Positions 5,632-13,674 are shown, counted from the first letter of the stretch. The stretch is 22,012 nt of DNA from an uncultured Erysipelotrichaceae bacterium (GCA_902795875.1 CADBND010000033.1:1-22012), one strand, 5' to 3'. Notes: generated from the sequence alone by a model not told the origin. Numbers and translations are program-made.

Positions 5632-8600
5632 TTTTCTCCAGTTTATCCAAATCATCCACCAGTTTCAACATTTTCGAGATGTTTTCTTTCTGATTGTCCA
5701 GTGAGATTGTGAGTTTTGAATTCCGATATGCGATATTCATATCCTTGGAAAGAGAATTCACATATTCAAACAGTTTGAGTCCGTCTATCCGATCGGAATA
5801 GTCCTTGGAAAGGGTGATCGTGAACTTCCCCTTCATATTCGATACCTTGTCGATCAGATCAAGATTGCACAAAAGCTCCAGCTTCTTCTTCTCAAAAAGA
5901 GCTTCGACCTGTTTAGGCAACTTTCCGTATTCATCAGTGATCTTCAGATAGTAATCGAAAAGGCCTTCCTTGGAATCGATATCGTAAAGTTCATGATATA
6001 AGGAAAGCTTGTCGTAATCATTATCCGAAAAAGAATCCGGGATATAGCTCGAAAGCGGAATATTGACGTTGGTCTTTGGCTTTTCTTCTTCCGTTTCTTC
6101 TCCCTTTGCTGTCTTGATCGCCTTGTTCAACATGGCCAGATAGAGATCGAGGCCGACATTATCGATAAAACCTGACTGTCTGTCGCCCAAAAGATCGCCG
6201 GCACCGCGTATGGTTAGGTCACGCATCGCGATCTTATACCCGGAACCCAGAGAAGTGAATTCCTTGATCGCTTCCAGACGCTTGTTCGAATTCTCGGAAA
6301 GCTGTTTCTTTTCCGGGACCATCAGATAAGCATAAGCGATACGGTCGGAACGTCCCACTCTGCCTTTGATCTGATAGAGTTGCGACAATCCGAAGTTCTG
6401 CGCATCTTCAATGATGATCGTATTGGCATTGGGAATATCCAGACCCGTCTCGATGATCGTCGTACAGATCAGCACATTGATCTCGTTATTGTAGAAACGG
6501 TACATGATATCCTCGATCTCTTTCCTATCCATCTGTCCGTGTGCGACGCCGATCCGGGCATAGGGAAGCCGTTGTCTGAGCTTGCGCGCAAGGGAATAGA
6601 TCAGTTCCACGTTATTGTAGAGATAGAAGACCTGTCCGTCTCTTTCCAGCTCTCTCATGATGACCTCTTCGACCAGATTGTCGTTCTTATGTACGACATA
6701 GGTCTGTACCGGATAACGGTTCAGCGGCGGCGTATCGAGGGTCGAAAGACCGCGTATACCGATCAAAGACATCTGTAAAGTCCTGGGGATCGGTGTTGCG
6801 GAAAGAGACAGGACATCGATCGAATTCTTCAGCTGTTTGATCTTCTCTTTATGTTCCACACCAAAGCGCTGTTCTTCATCGATGATCAGAAGACCCAGGT
6901 CCTTGTATTCGATATCCTTGGAAAGGATCCTATGCGTACCAATCAGGATATCGACCTTTCCTTCCTTCAGATCTCTTAAGATCGCCTTCTGTTTATCTTC
7001 AGGAATATATCGGTTCAGGATCTCCACCCGTACCGGAAAATCCTTGAACCTTCTCTTGAATGTATCGAAATGCTGGAAAGAGAGGATCGTTGTCGGACAA
7101 AGATAAGCGACCTGTTTGTCGTCGTTGACCGCCTTGAATGCCGCTCTTATCGCCACTTCCGTCTTGCCGAAACCGACATCGCCGCAAAGCAGTCTGTCCA
7201 TCGGTTTGGGCTTTTCCATATCTTCCTTGACCTCTTCGATCGCCCGCACCTGATCATCCGTCAGTTCGAATTCAAAGGTATCCTCGAACTCCTTCTGCAT
7301 CGGCGTATCCTTCGAAAAAGCGAAACCGATATCGGTATCCCTTGCCGCATAGAGTTCGATCAGTTTGGCCGCAATGTCGTTGACACTTTCCTCGACTCTT
7401 CTCTTGGTCTCGGACCATTCCTTTGAACCCAGCTTGTGCAGTTTGGGGACCACACCTTCCTTGGACACGTATTTGCGTACCAGTGAAAACTGGGAAAGCG
7501 GCACAAGGAGCTCATCATTTCCCTTATATATGATCTTGAGATAATCACACTCGATACCGTTAACGACCCGTGATTCGATCGCGACGTACTGTCCGATCCC
7601 ATACTGATCGTGAACGACATAATCACCTGGCTTGAGTTCCTCGTAAGAATTCAAAGCTCTTGCCTCACCATAGCGGTTGGCATAACGTCCGGTATGCGGT
7701 TTTTTCTTGAACAGTTCCTTTACGGTATAGACCGAAAGATCCTTTTCGTCGATCGAAAAACCGCCATAGATGTCCCCATAAGCGATATTGATCCCCTCAT
7801 GAAGCGTATCCGTATAGATCGAATACGGGATATCCATGCGTATGAGGGAGTTGATGATCTCCTCACAATGTTTGTCGTCGAGGACCGCCAGTTTGTAACG
7901 GTTCTTCTCGTTTTTCAGCACATTGACGATATAATCGGTCGTTCCATATGGGAAATCGATCTCCATGATCCTGGGAGCCTCACCAAAAGGCATTCCCTTG
8001 ATCCTGTCTCTTTGTGCAACTTCTCTTTTCAGATCCGCAAACACATAAAAACGCAGCGGAAGCCTTTTTTCTTCGTGCATCTCCTGGATATAGGCAAACG
8101 TCTCATCCGACAACAGTTTCAGATGCGCATCGATCTTATCTTCATCAGACAGATAGATCTTCGCATCCGGAAAGTAGTCCTTCAGATGCGCTCTTTCGAA
8201 ATAGCTGCAGTAAAAATACTGTGACTGACGGTAATTGTCATTCTTCAGATACTCCAGATCGAGCTCCATCTGCCCGCTTTCCGCCTCGATCTTTTCACTC
8301 AGATATTCCTTCTCCTCATCAGAAAAGAAAACATCCTTGGCGAAACAGATCTTCACTTCATCGGTCTTCTCAATCGTGCGCTGCGTATCGTGATCAAAGA
8401 AACGGATCGAATCGATCACATCATCGAAGAACTCGATACGGATCGGAACATTGTAATTGACGGAAAAGATATCAACGACAAAGCCTCTGGAAGCGAAACT
8501 CATCGGTGTTTCCACATGACTGGTCTTTTCATAACCCAGTTTTATCAGTTTCTTTATCAGTTCTTCCTTATCAAGGATGTCATCCTTCCGTATCGTAAGG

Positions 8601-8995
8601 ATATTCTCTTCAAGTACTTCCTTCGACGGAAGATGACGGATCATGCCATAGGGAGAGCACAGGATCAGTTTCAGCCTTTTAGAAGTGATCATCCTGTACA
8701 TGCTGTTTAGCCGGGCAGCCCGGTTTTCAAATGAAGAAGCGATCTCCTCTGCCCGCAAAGATTCTTCGGGCAGAAAAGCTGTCATCTCTTCCTCCTCAAA
8801 ATAGGAAGCCAGGATATCCCGCAGACGGTTGGCGAGATAGGCGTTCTCCTTGACAATGATCAAAGGCCTGTCTTCGTCCCTGGCCAGTACTGCCAGTTTC
8901 AGAGCCTCTTCGGTAAGAGAAGAATAACTTAAAAAAGAATGATCGCGATCATTCACTACATCTTCAACATGTTCAAGAATATCCAGATGTTTCAT
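5618..8995 (-). CDS. mfd: Transcription-repair coupling factor Mfd
   Basis: A 1125-aa protein, close to the usual family length of about 1150. Mfd recognises RNA polymerase stalled at DNA damage, pushes it off and recruits UvrA. The N-terminal third resembles UvrB (about 1-330, with GFVVDIF and VPIRIEFFDD). The RNA polymerase interaction domain is at about 455-540 (PGDYVVHDQYGIGQY, then LVPLSQFSLVRKYV). The RecG-like motor follows, with Walker A GDVGFGKT (605-612), the DEEQ box (706-709), ATPIPRTL, and the later motifs ETGLDIPNANTIII and QIKGRVGRS. The TRCF C-terminal domain ends the protein. The ATG overlaps the pth stop by one base (TGATG), so it is translationally coupled to pth. Confidence 0.98.
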   Translation of the reverse strand: MKHLDILEHVEDVVNDRDHSFLSYSSLTEEALKLAVLARDEDRPLIIVKENAYLANRLRDILASYFEEEEMTAFLPEESLRAEEIASSFENRAARLNSMYRMITSKRLKLILCSPYGMIRHLPSKEVLEENILTIRKDDILDKEELIKKLIKLGYEKTSHVETPMSFASRGFVVDIFSVNYNVPIRIEFFDDVIDSIRFFDHDTQRTIEKTDEVKICFAKDVFFSDEEKEYLSEKIEAESGQMELDLEYLKNDNYRQSQYFYCSYFERAHLKDYFPDAKIYLSDEDKIDAHLKLLSDETFAYIQEMHEEKRLPLRFYVFADLKREVAQRDRIKGMPFGEAPRIMEIDFPYGTTDYIVNVLKNEKNRYKLAVLDDKHCEEIINSLIRMDIPYSIYTDTLHEGINIAYGDIYGGFSIDEKDLSVYTVKELFKKKPHTGRYANRYGEARALNSYEELKPGDYVVHDQYGIGQYVAIESRVVNGIECDYLKIIYKGNDELLVPLSQFSLVRKYVSKEGVVPKLHKLGSKEWSETKRRVEESVNDIAAKLIELYAARDTDIGFAFSKDTPMQKEFEDTFEFELTDDQVRAIEEVKEDMEKPKPMDRLLCGDVGFGKTEVAIRAAFKAVNDDKQVAYLCPTTILSFQHFDTFKRRFKDFPVRVEILNRYIPEDKQKAILRDLKEGKVDILIGTHRILSKDIEYKDLGLLIIDEEQRFGVEHKEKIKQLKNSIDVLSLSATPIPRTLQMSLIGIRGLSTLDTPPLNRYPVQTYVVHKNDNLVEEVIMRELERDGQVFYLYNNVELIYSLARKLRQRLPYARIGVAHGQMDRKEIEDIMYRFYNNEINVLICTTIIETGLDIPNANTIIIEDAQNFGLSQLYQIKGRVGRSDRIAYAYLMVPEKKQLSENSNKRLEAIKEFTSLGSGYKIAMRDLTIRGAGDLLGDRQSGFIDNVGLDLYLAMLNKAIKTAKGEETEEEKPKTNVNIPLSSYIPDSFSDNDYDKLSLYHELYDIDSKEGLFDYYLKITDEYGKLPKQVEALFEKKKLELLCNLDLIDKVSNMKGKFTITLSKDYSDRIDGLKLFEYVNSLSKDMNIAYRNSKLTISLDNQKENISKMLKLVDDLDKLEKNADR

Positions 8996-9549
8996 CAGTT
9001 AAATTTGGACATCACAACATCAAAATCATGATCGAAGGCATAGATCAGAGCCTCCGCACCCTTATCCAGGACCTCATCAAGGATCTTTTCATCCTCTTTG
9101 GAAAATCTTCCCAAAACATAATCCTTCGTATCGATCCTCTTATCGTTGGAGATACCGATCCGGATGCGGTTGATCTGCGATGTGCCAAGCTGTTCGATGA
9201 TGCTTCCCATCCCCTTTTGCCCGCCGGAAGAACCCTGTCTTCTCAAACGCAGCTTGCCGACTGGCAGATCAAGATCGTCATGAACCACGATCAGATCCTT
9301 CACATCGACATCATAGAAACGCATCAGGGAAGATACGGCCTGACCGGAAAGGTTCATATAGGTCTGCGGCTTGGCAATGATGATCTTTTCCCCGTTATGA
9401 CGGTAGATACCATATTGCGCCTTGCATTTGTTTTTGTCAAGGCGGACACCGAGTTTGTCACAAAGTCTGTCAATGAGTAAAAAACCCGCATTATGACGAG
9501 TTTTTTCATATTCGATACCCGGATTTCCCAGACCTGCGATCAGCTTCAT
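8995..9549 (-). CDS. pth: Peptidyl-tRNA hydrolase
   Basis: A 184-aa enzyme that cleaves the ester bond of peptidyl-tRNA released prematurely from ribosomes. The N-terminal GLGNPG motif, the catalytic H19 (YEKTRHNAGF), N66 (PQTYMNLSG) and D91 (VVHDDLDLPVG) are all present. The later motif, usually GGHNG in E. coli and Bacillus, reads GGQKG here (109-113), so the histidine and asparagine that touch the substrate in the E. coli enzyme are replaced. Overall length and the remaining motifs are normal. Its start overlaps the stop of the upstream unknown gene (ATGA), and its stop overlaps the mfd start. Pth followed by mfd is a conserved Firmicute order. Confidence 0.97.
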   Translation of the reverse strand: MKLIAGLGNPGIEYEKTRHNAGFLLIDRLCDKLGVRLDKNKCKAQYGIYRHNGEKIIIAKPQTYMNLSGQAVSSLMRFYDVDVKDLIVVHDDLDLPVGKLRLRRQGSSGGQKGMGSIIEQLGTSQINRIRIGISNDKRIDTKDYVLGRFSKEDEKILDEVLDKGAEALIYAFDHDFDVVMSKFN

Positions 9550-10319
9550 TTGCCTTCTTCGTTTTCTTTCAAAGGCTCCTCATCGCCGGTCTGTGTCTTC
9601 GGAAGATATTTCTCATAGATCTCCAGATCATTCATATAGTTCTTGCCGATCTTTGTCGCGGCAAAAGAATGCAGATCCTCTTTGAAATACTCTTCCATCG
9701 GCTCACCTGAATAGGCCAGCGTGGAAGAAGCAAAACGTTTGTATAAGCCAATCAGATTTTTCTCATATCCATAACCGGCATAGTTTCCTTCCAGAAGTCC
9801 GGAAAGGAAACCAACGCCTGCGTCCTCTTTTTCACACAAAGCGTTATAGATCGCCTTTGCCAGCTGGAACTCCACTCTGTTTTCCAACTGATCGAGTTCG
9901 ACGATCTTTTCATAAAGACCGTTGAGCACATCGAACTTTGACAGTTTTCTCGCCTTGGCCATATTCATGTAAAGCCATACGAAAACATCGGAATTCATCA
10001 TCATCTTCTGTCTGGAGAACTTGCCCTTGTTGTAAAAGACTTCCTTGAGATCGATCCCCTGAAGAGTCTCCATCGGGTCCTCCGGTCTGTCGAGCTGCTG
10101 ATAGAGTTTCAGGACCCGTCCCTTGCTCTTGCATTCCTCAGATTTCTCTTTATCGATATAGCGGCAGACCCGATCATAAGCACCTTCCGTATCCGCCAGC
10201 ATATCTCCGTAACACTCGATATATTCCTTGTTGTGTCTGTAGCGTCCGATCAGGATAAAATTGCGGTATGTCACATATGACAGCAGTACGAACATTGCTG
10301 CAAAGAATACTATTTCCAT
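9546..10319 (-). CDS. Membrane-anchored protein of unknown function
   Basis: I do not recognise this 257-aa protein. The start is the ATG at 10319, with a GGGGGAG binding site about 10 bases upstream; a longer in-frame start at 10460 would lie inside tatD. It has one N-terminal membrane segment (about 2-25, EIVFFAAMFVLLSYVTY) followed by RNFILIGRYRH, so by the positive-inside rule the rest is probably cytoplasmic. That part is about 230 residues, predicted helical and rich in Lys, Glu and Tyr, with a run of FSRQKMMMNSDVFVWLYMNM near the middle and an acidic tail. It contains no catalytic motif that I can name. It is coupled to pth by an ATGA overlap and follows tatD by 25 bases, which suggests a role linked to translation or nucleic-acid upkeep; this is only guilt by association. 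Confidence 0.75.
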   Translation of the reverse strand: MEIVFFAAMFVLLSYVTYRNFILIGRYRHNKEYIECYGDMLADTEGAYDRVCRYIDKEKSEECKSKGRVLKLYQQLDRPEDPMETLQGIDLKEVFYNKGKFSRQKMMMNSDVFVWLYMNMAKARKLSKFDVLNGLYEKIVELDQLENRVEFQLAKAIYNALCEKEDAGVGFLSGLLEGNYAGYGYEKNLIGLYKRFASSTLAYSGEPMEEYFKEDLHSFAATKIGKNYMNDLEIYEKYLPKTQTGDEEPLKENEEGK

Positions 10320-10344
10320 AATGAATAACTCCCCCGTACAAATA

Positions 10345-11106
10345 TTATAACCTAAACAGTTCGTGATAATTTTCGTTGATCCTCTTTTTGAAAGCTTCCT
10401 CGGCGATCCCGAGATGCTCAGCGATCTTTTTCCCCGTATAAACGACATAGGAAGGTTCATTCCGTTGTCCTCTTTTCGGGACCGGTGTCAGATAGGGACA
10501 ATCCGTCTCGATCAGCAACCTCTCTAACGGAACGGCCTTCACGACCTCCAGCGGTACCCTGGCATTCTTCCATGTCACAGGACCGGCGATCGAAATATAG
10601 AAACCCAGTTTTACAAACTCTCTTGCCATCTCCGGAGAATCCGAGTAACAATGCATCACACCACGTACTCCCGCATCTTTCAGAATATCGTAGGTATCCT
10701 GGATCGCATCCCGGCTGTGTACGATGATCGGCTTATCCAGTTTCCTGGCGATCTCGATCTGCGAAAGGAAGAATCCTTTTTGTCTTTCCTTGTTTTCCTT
10801 GTCCCAATGGTAATCCAGACCGATCTCGCCGATCGCCTGACAGCGTTCATCCGCAAAAAATTCCTTGAAACGTTCAAAAGTCTTTTCATCCGTTTCGTTC
10901 ACATCTCCAGGATAGACACCGAGTGAACGCTTGAAAGCGATCTGATCGGAATCGATACGCAAAGCATACTCGAAATCTTCAACATGTGAAGAGATGATCA
11001 TCGCCTCCAGCACATCGTTTTCCACCATGCGTGCAAGTACTTCATCCAGATCGTCTTTAAAAGCTTCATCATTAATGTGACAGTGTGAATCCAGCCAGTT
11101 CATCAT
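10345..11106 (-). CDS. tatD: TatD-family metal-dependent DNase
   Basis: A 253-254-aa TIM-barrel hydrolase of the TatD/YcfH family. The metal ligands are visible in order: the N-terminal HCH of WLDSHCHIND, the glutamate of AIGEIGLDYHWD, the histidine of KPIIVHSRDA, the histidine of GVMHCYSDSPE, and the aspartate of LIETDCPYLTPVP. These proteins are 3'-5' exonucleases that act on DNA and, in some cases, RNA. Two adjacent ATG codons (11106 and 11103) are possible starts. The first overlaps the mnmE stop as ATGA and is taken here. In-frame upstream ATGs up to 11271 lie inside mnmE and are rejected. In Bacillus tatD lies near metS and rnmV, so linkage to mnmE is a local arrangement. Confidence 0.93.
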   Translation of the reverse strand: MMNWLDSHCHINDEAFKDDLDEVLARMVENDVLEAMIISSHVEDFEYALRIDSDQIAFKRSLGVYPGDVNETDEKTFERFKEFFADERCQAIGEIGLDYHWDKENKERQKGFFLSQIEIARKLDKPIIVHSRDAIQDTYDILKDAGVRGVMHCYSDSPEMAREFVKLGFYISIAGPVTWKNARVPLEVVKAVPLERLLIETDCPYLTPVPKRGQRNEPSYVVYTGKKIAEHLGIAEEAFKKRINENYHELFRL

Positions 11107-12413
11107 TTTCCCAGACAGAAGTTCCTGAACATGTGATCGATCAGATCCTCCTGATATTCCTTTCCAAGTATCTGACAAAGACAGCTGTATGCGCCATCCA
11201 TGTCCGTCACAAGCATATCGGTCGATACGGTCCCGATATTGTCCTTTAGTTCTTTCAATCCGTTCAGACATCGCTTCATCAAAGCGATCTGTCTTTCGTT
11301 ATTGAGAAGATCCTCATCGACCAGAGAAATGTCATCCTTGTATCTCTCATTGAGATAATTCGTAAGAGAAGAGATATCTTTATTCAAAGCCGAAATGGCA
11401 ATCCCTTCCTTCTTTTCAATATCGGACTTGTTGTAGACGAGGACCATGTTCCGGTCCTTATAGGTCTCCATCAGTCTTCTGTCTTCTTCATCGATATTCG
11501 AAGAATCGATCACCAATATGATCAGATCCGCCTCATCGAGTGCCTTCAACGTCTTCTCGATACCGATCCTTTCGATCTGTTCGCTCGTTTCCCGAATACC
11601 CGCTGTATCGATCAGATCCAGCGTCACGTTCCCGAGATTGACCTTGCCTTCCACCAGATCTCTGGTCGTACCGGCAATATCGGTCACGATCGCCTTATCC
11701 TCTTCCAATAGCGCATTCAGCAAGGAAGATTTACCTACATTGGGCTTTCCGATGATGACCGTCTTCAGACCGTCCCGGACCACCCGGAAGCGTTCCGCTT
11801 TATCGATCATCTCTTCCGCTTCGTGTATCCACTTTTCCACGTAAGGAGCGACCACCTCATTGCTCATCTGGACCTCATCTTCATATTCCGGATAATCGAT
11901 ATTGACCTCGATCATCGAAATGACATCCCGCATCTCGTCCATCAGGGGTTCGATCAGTCTCTCAACGGAACCGTTCATCCCCCGCAAAGCTGATCTAGCC
12001 TGCAGGGAGGAAGATGCCTTGATCAGATCGTTGACCGAGTCAGCCTTGGAAAGATCAATACGACCATTCAGATATGCCCGCTTGGTGAACTCACCCGGTT
12101 CCGCAAGACGACAGCCGTTTTCCAGAAGCAGATTCAGAATGCTTCGGGTGACATAGACTCCACCATGACAGTTGATCTCGACCATGTCCTCCTTCGTATA
12201 GGATCTTCCCTTTTCAAAAAAGGAGATCAGTACTTCATCAAGGATCTCCTGATCCTTACGGATGTGTGAGTAGACGATCGTATTGGGACGGACCGTCCTC
12301 ACATCCGATATCCTTTTTATGATATCGAAAGAATCGTCACCGGACATCCTGACGATAGAGATTGCTCCTTCTTTCAATGCAGTCGAGATCGCACAGATCG
12401 TATCATTCAACAT
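11103..12413 (-). CDS. mnmE: tRNA modification GTPase MnmE (TrmE)
   Basis: A 436-aa GTPase that, with MnmG, modifies the wobble uridine of tRNAs reading codons ending in A or G. It has an N-terminal formyl-THF-binding domain (about 1-118, ending EPGEFTKRAYLNGRIDLSKA) and a helical domain interrupted by the G domain: G1 GKPNVGKS (222-229), G2 AGTTRD (247-252), G3 DTAG (269-272) and G4 NKSD (328-331). The C-terminal cysteine motif, usually CIGK, is CLGK with C433. It is slightly shorter than the common 450-460 aa. MnmG and the usual neighbours yidC and jag are not in the window. It heads a six-gene operon ending with rqcP. No good Shine-Dalgarno sequence precedes the ATG. Confidence 0.97.
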   Translation of the reverse strand: MLNDTICAISTALKEGAISIVRMSGDDSFDIIKRISDVRTVRPNTIVYSHIRKDQEILDEVLISFFEKGRSYTKEDMVEINCHGGVYVTRSILNLLLENGCRLAEPGEFTKRAYLNGRIDLSKADSVNDLIKASSSLQARSALRGMNGSVERLIEPLMDEMRDVISMIEVNIDYPEYEDEVQMSNEVVAPYVEKWIHEAEEMIDKAERFRVVRDGLKTVIIGKPNVGKSSLLNALLEEDKAIVTDIAGTTRDLVEGKVNLGNVTLDLIDTAGIRETSEQIERIGIEKTLKALDEADLIILVIDSSNIDEEDRRLMETYKDRNMVLVYNKSDIEKKEGIAISALNKDISSLTNYLNERYKDDISLVDEDLLNNERQIALMKRCLNGLKELKDNIGTVSTDMLVTDMDGAYSCLCQILGKEYQEDLIDHMFRNFCLGK

Positions 12414-12421
12414 ACACCATC

Positions 12422-12450
12422 ATTTTAATACAAAACCCTTTTCCCTTCAC
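12422..12450 (-). promoter_or_regulatory. Possible promoter of the mnmE operon
   Basis: TAAAAT (12427-12422 on the minus strand) ends 8 bases before the mnmE ATG; 17 bases further upstream is a weak GTGAAG. As at divIC, transcription from here would start within 1-2 bases of the start codon. The -35 is poor, so the true promoter could lie elsewhere in the 174-base divergent gap. Confidence 0.35.
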
Positions 12451-12509
12451 GGATACCTGACACTTCTTCTCTTTCCGGTACCTGTATTCACAAAAGATAC
12501 CCGTAAATC

Positions 12510-12539
12510 TTGAAAAAAGGCACCGATACATTCTAAAAT
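12510..12539 (+). promoter_or_regulatory. Promoter of the DUF1508 gene
   Basis: TTGAAA (12510-12515) and TAAAAT (12534-12539) are separated by 18 bases, giving a leader of about 40 bases. The leader contains a small inverted repeat, GATAG-GTA-CTATC (12549-12561), and an AGGAGG binding site 6 bases before the ATG. Confidence 0.65.
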
Positions 12540-12587
12540 TAAAGTAACGATAGGTACTATCAATAATAATAATTCAGGAGGAAAACT

Positions 12588-12971
12588 ATGGGTAAGTATG
12601 TAATCAAGGTCGCTAAAAACGGCAAGTATCATTTCAATTTATTAGCCGGCAATGGTGAACCGATCCTTTCATCTCAGATGTACGTTGCAAGAAAAGGTGC
12701 CGTCAAAGGTATCAGAAGCGTCATGAAGAATGCTCCTGAGGCACCGGTCGTAGATCTGACTGCCAAGACAGTCGTAGAAGCAAAGAATCCGAAATTCGAG
12801 ATCTACGAAGGCAAAGACGGCAAATGCTACTTCAGGCTCATCGCCGCAAACGCAAAACCGATCGGCAGATCCGAAGGCTACAATTCCTTGTCCGCATGCA
12901 AGAACGGCATCAATTCCGTAAAGAAGAATGCGGAAGCTGAAATCGAAAAAGCCGCAAAGAAAGACGAATAG
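12588..12971 (+). CDS. DUF1508 (YegP-like) tandem-repeat protein
   Basis: A 127-aa protein made of two DUF1508 units. Unit one (about 4-48) contains GKYHFNLLAGNGEPILSSQM and ARKGAVKGIRSVMKNA. Unit two (about 69-115) contains GKCYFRLIAANAKPIGRSEG and SLSACKNGINSVKKNA. Each unit is the usual 'dG.f.F.L.A.Ng..i..Se.y.s...a..gI.sVk.na' strand-strand-helix repeat. The domain is widespread (E. coli YegP) with no settled biochemical role. The strong binding site, clear promoter and own terminator suggest a well-expressed single-gene unit. The linker between the units (VVDLTAKTVVEAKN) is charged, and the C-terminus is rich in Lys, Glu and Ala. It reads opposite to mnmE from a shared 174-base region. 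Confidence 0.88.
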   Translation: MGKYVIKVAKNGKYHFNLLAGNGEPILSSQMYVARKGAVKGIRSVMKNAPEAPVVDLTAKTVVEAKNPKFEIYEGKDGKCYFRLIAANAKPIGRSEGYNSLSACKNGINSVKKNAEAEIEKAAKKDE

Positions 12972-12992
12972 AGGAGTCACCTCTCCTTTCTG

Positions 12993-13027
12993 AAAAACAT
13001 TCCGTTTGAGACGGAATGTTTTTATTT
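12993..13027 (+). terminator. Rho-independent terminator of the DUF1508 gene
   Basis: A 13-bp perfect stem (AAAAACATTCCGT / ACGGAATGTTTTT) with a TTGAG loop. The U-rich tail is partly in the stem and continues as ATTT. Because the stem begins with As, it could also act on the other strand. Confidence 0.9.
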
Positions 13028-13058
13028 ACAAACATTTCGTAATGATCTAAGATGAAGT

Positions 13059-13076
13059 TGAATACAATTGTGTTCA
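13059..13076. promoter_or_regulatory. Palindromic operator of the RelBE-type operon
   Basis: TGAATACAATTGTGTTCA is an 18-bp palindrome with one mismatched pair (16 of 18 positions symmetric). It contains the best -10 candidate, TACAAT (13063-13068), and ends 5 bases before the AGGAGG binding site of the antitoxin. The position fits autorepression by the antitoxin or toxin-antitoxin complex. The matching -35 region is weak. Confidence 0.6.
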
Positions 13077-13089
13077 TAGGAGGATAATC

Positions 13090-13332
13090 ATGGGCAAAAC
13101 AGTTACAATCAGGCTAAACGACGAGGAAAAGGAATTCTTTGAGTCCGGCGCCGTGCTTTACAATGGTAGTCTATCTTCAATCATAAAGAGACTTGCTATG
13201 GAAAAGCTGGAAGACAATTTTGATCTGTTGTCTGTAGCTGAATATGAGAAGGCAAAGAAAAACGGATCACTCAAACTCTATTCTTATGAGGAAATGCTGA
13301 AAGAGGTTGGCTTAGACAGTGAAGATTTATAA
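13090..13332 (+). CDS. RelB/RHH-type antitoxin
   Basis: An 80-aa protein with an N-terminal ribbon-helix-helix pattern: the strand TVTIRLNDEEKEF, a first helix, then SLSSIIKRLAMEKL as the second. The C-terminal half (NFDLLSVAEYEKAKKNGS and YSYEEMLKEVGLDSEDL) is the typical acidic toxin-wrapping tail of RelB/DinJ-like antitoxins of the DUF6290 kind. It has an AGGAGG binding site 7 bases before the ATG. It overlaps the following toxin gene by 14 bases, which supports coupled production. RHH antitoxins bind operators of the type seen directly upstream. Confidence 0.88.
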   Translation: MGKTVTIRLNDEEKEFFESGAVLYNGSLSSIIKRLAMEKLEDNFDLLSVAEYEKAKKNGSLKLYSYEEMLKEVGLDSEDL

Positions 13333-13588
13333 CCTCGTTTTCTCAGACTCATATATCAGAAGTTTTAAAAAGCTGGACCCGGCCGTACAGAGAAGTATAT
13401 TGAAGTGGATCAAAACAAACTTACTTGACACAACTGACCCACGCTTTTCCGGTAAACCATTAGTAGGAAACTATAAAGGCTGGTGGAGATACCGCATTGG
13501 TGACTACAGACTTATTGTCGAGATAAGAGATGGAGAGATAATTGTGGTCGCCATCGACATAGGCCATAGAAAAGACATTTATGAATAA
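13319..13588 (+). CDS. RelE/ParE-superfamily toxin
   Basis: An 89-aa protein starting at a GTG codon (13319-13321) inside the end of the antitoxin gene. The pattern is that of RelE mRNA interferases: VFSDSYIRSFKKLDPAVQRS as the two N-terminal helices, then GNYKGWWRYRIGDYRLIVEI as the antiparallel strands carrying conserved arginines, and the ending VVAIDIGHRKDIYE, with the H-R-x-x-x-Y signature. RelE toxins cut mRNA in the ribosomal A site; ParE members of the same fold inhibit gyrase. The GxWRYRIGDYR and GHR...Y residues favour the RelE side. The reading frame and key residues are intact. A terminator follows the stop directly. Confidence 0.9.
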   Translation: MKIYNLVFSDSYIRSFKKLDPAVQRSILKWIKTNLLDTTDPRFSGKPLVGNYKGWWRYRIGDYRLIVEIRDGEIIVVAIDIGHRKDIYE

Positions 13589-13617
13589 GCGCCCCGTTTT
13601 ATTGGAGCGCTTTTTTT
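13587..13617 (+). terminator. Rho-independent terminator of the RelBE-type operon
   Basis: Stem AAGCGC-c-CC / GG-a-GCGCTT with one internal mismatch and an 8-base loop, followed by seven Ts. The last two bases of the toxin's TAA stop form the foot of the stem. Confidence 0.88.
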
Positions 13618-13625
13618 ATTCAAAG

Positions 13626-13674
13626 AAAAAGTCCACCTCGGTCCTGAAATGGGACCATGGTGGACATTTTTATT
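13626..13674. terminator. Bidirectional terminator between the toxin and PTS operons
   Basis: Stem of GTCCACC / GGTGGAC and GGTCC / GGACC separated by a 2x2 internal loop, with a 7-base loop. It is flanked by AAAAA on the left and ATTTTTATT on the right, so it can stop transcripts from either side. It lies 28 bases after the EIIC stop codon on the minus strand and backs up the toxin terminator on the plus strand. Confidence 0.88.

Noticed and set aside
10319..11271. Longer in-frame starts for tatD (11271), the unknown membrane protein (10460), the kinase (18258) and rqcP (5655)
   Set aside because: Each would lie deep inside the preceding gene, without a binding site, and would add residues foreign to the family. 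The shorter starts have proper stop/start overlaps or binding sites.
12588..13588. The plus-strand segment with the DUF1508 and RelBE-type genes as a mobile island
   Set aside because: No integrase, transposase, flanking direct repeats or attachment site is visible, and base use does not obviously differ. Toxin-antitoxin genes alone do not show mobility.
13631..13665. The GTCCACC...GGTCC...GGACC...GGTGGAC hairpin as a possible T-box or riboswitch element
   Set aside because: It lies between two converging operons, downstream of both, and has T-runs on both sides. A bidirectional terminator explains it fully.
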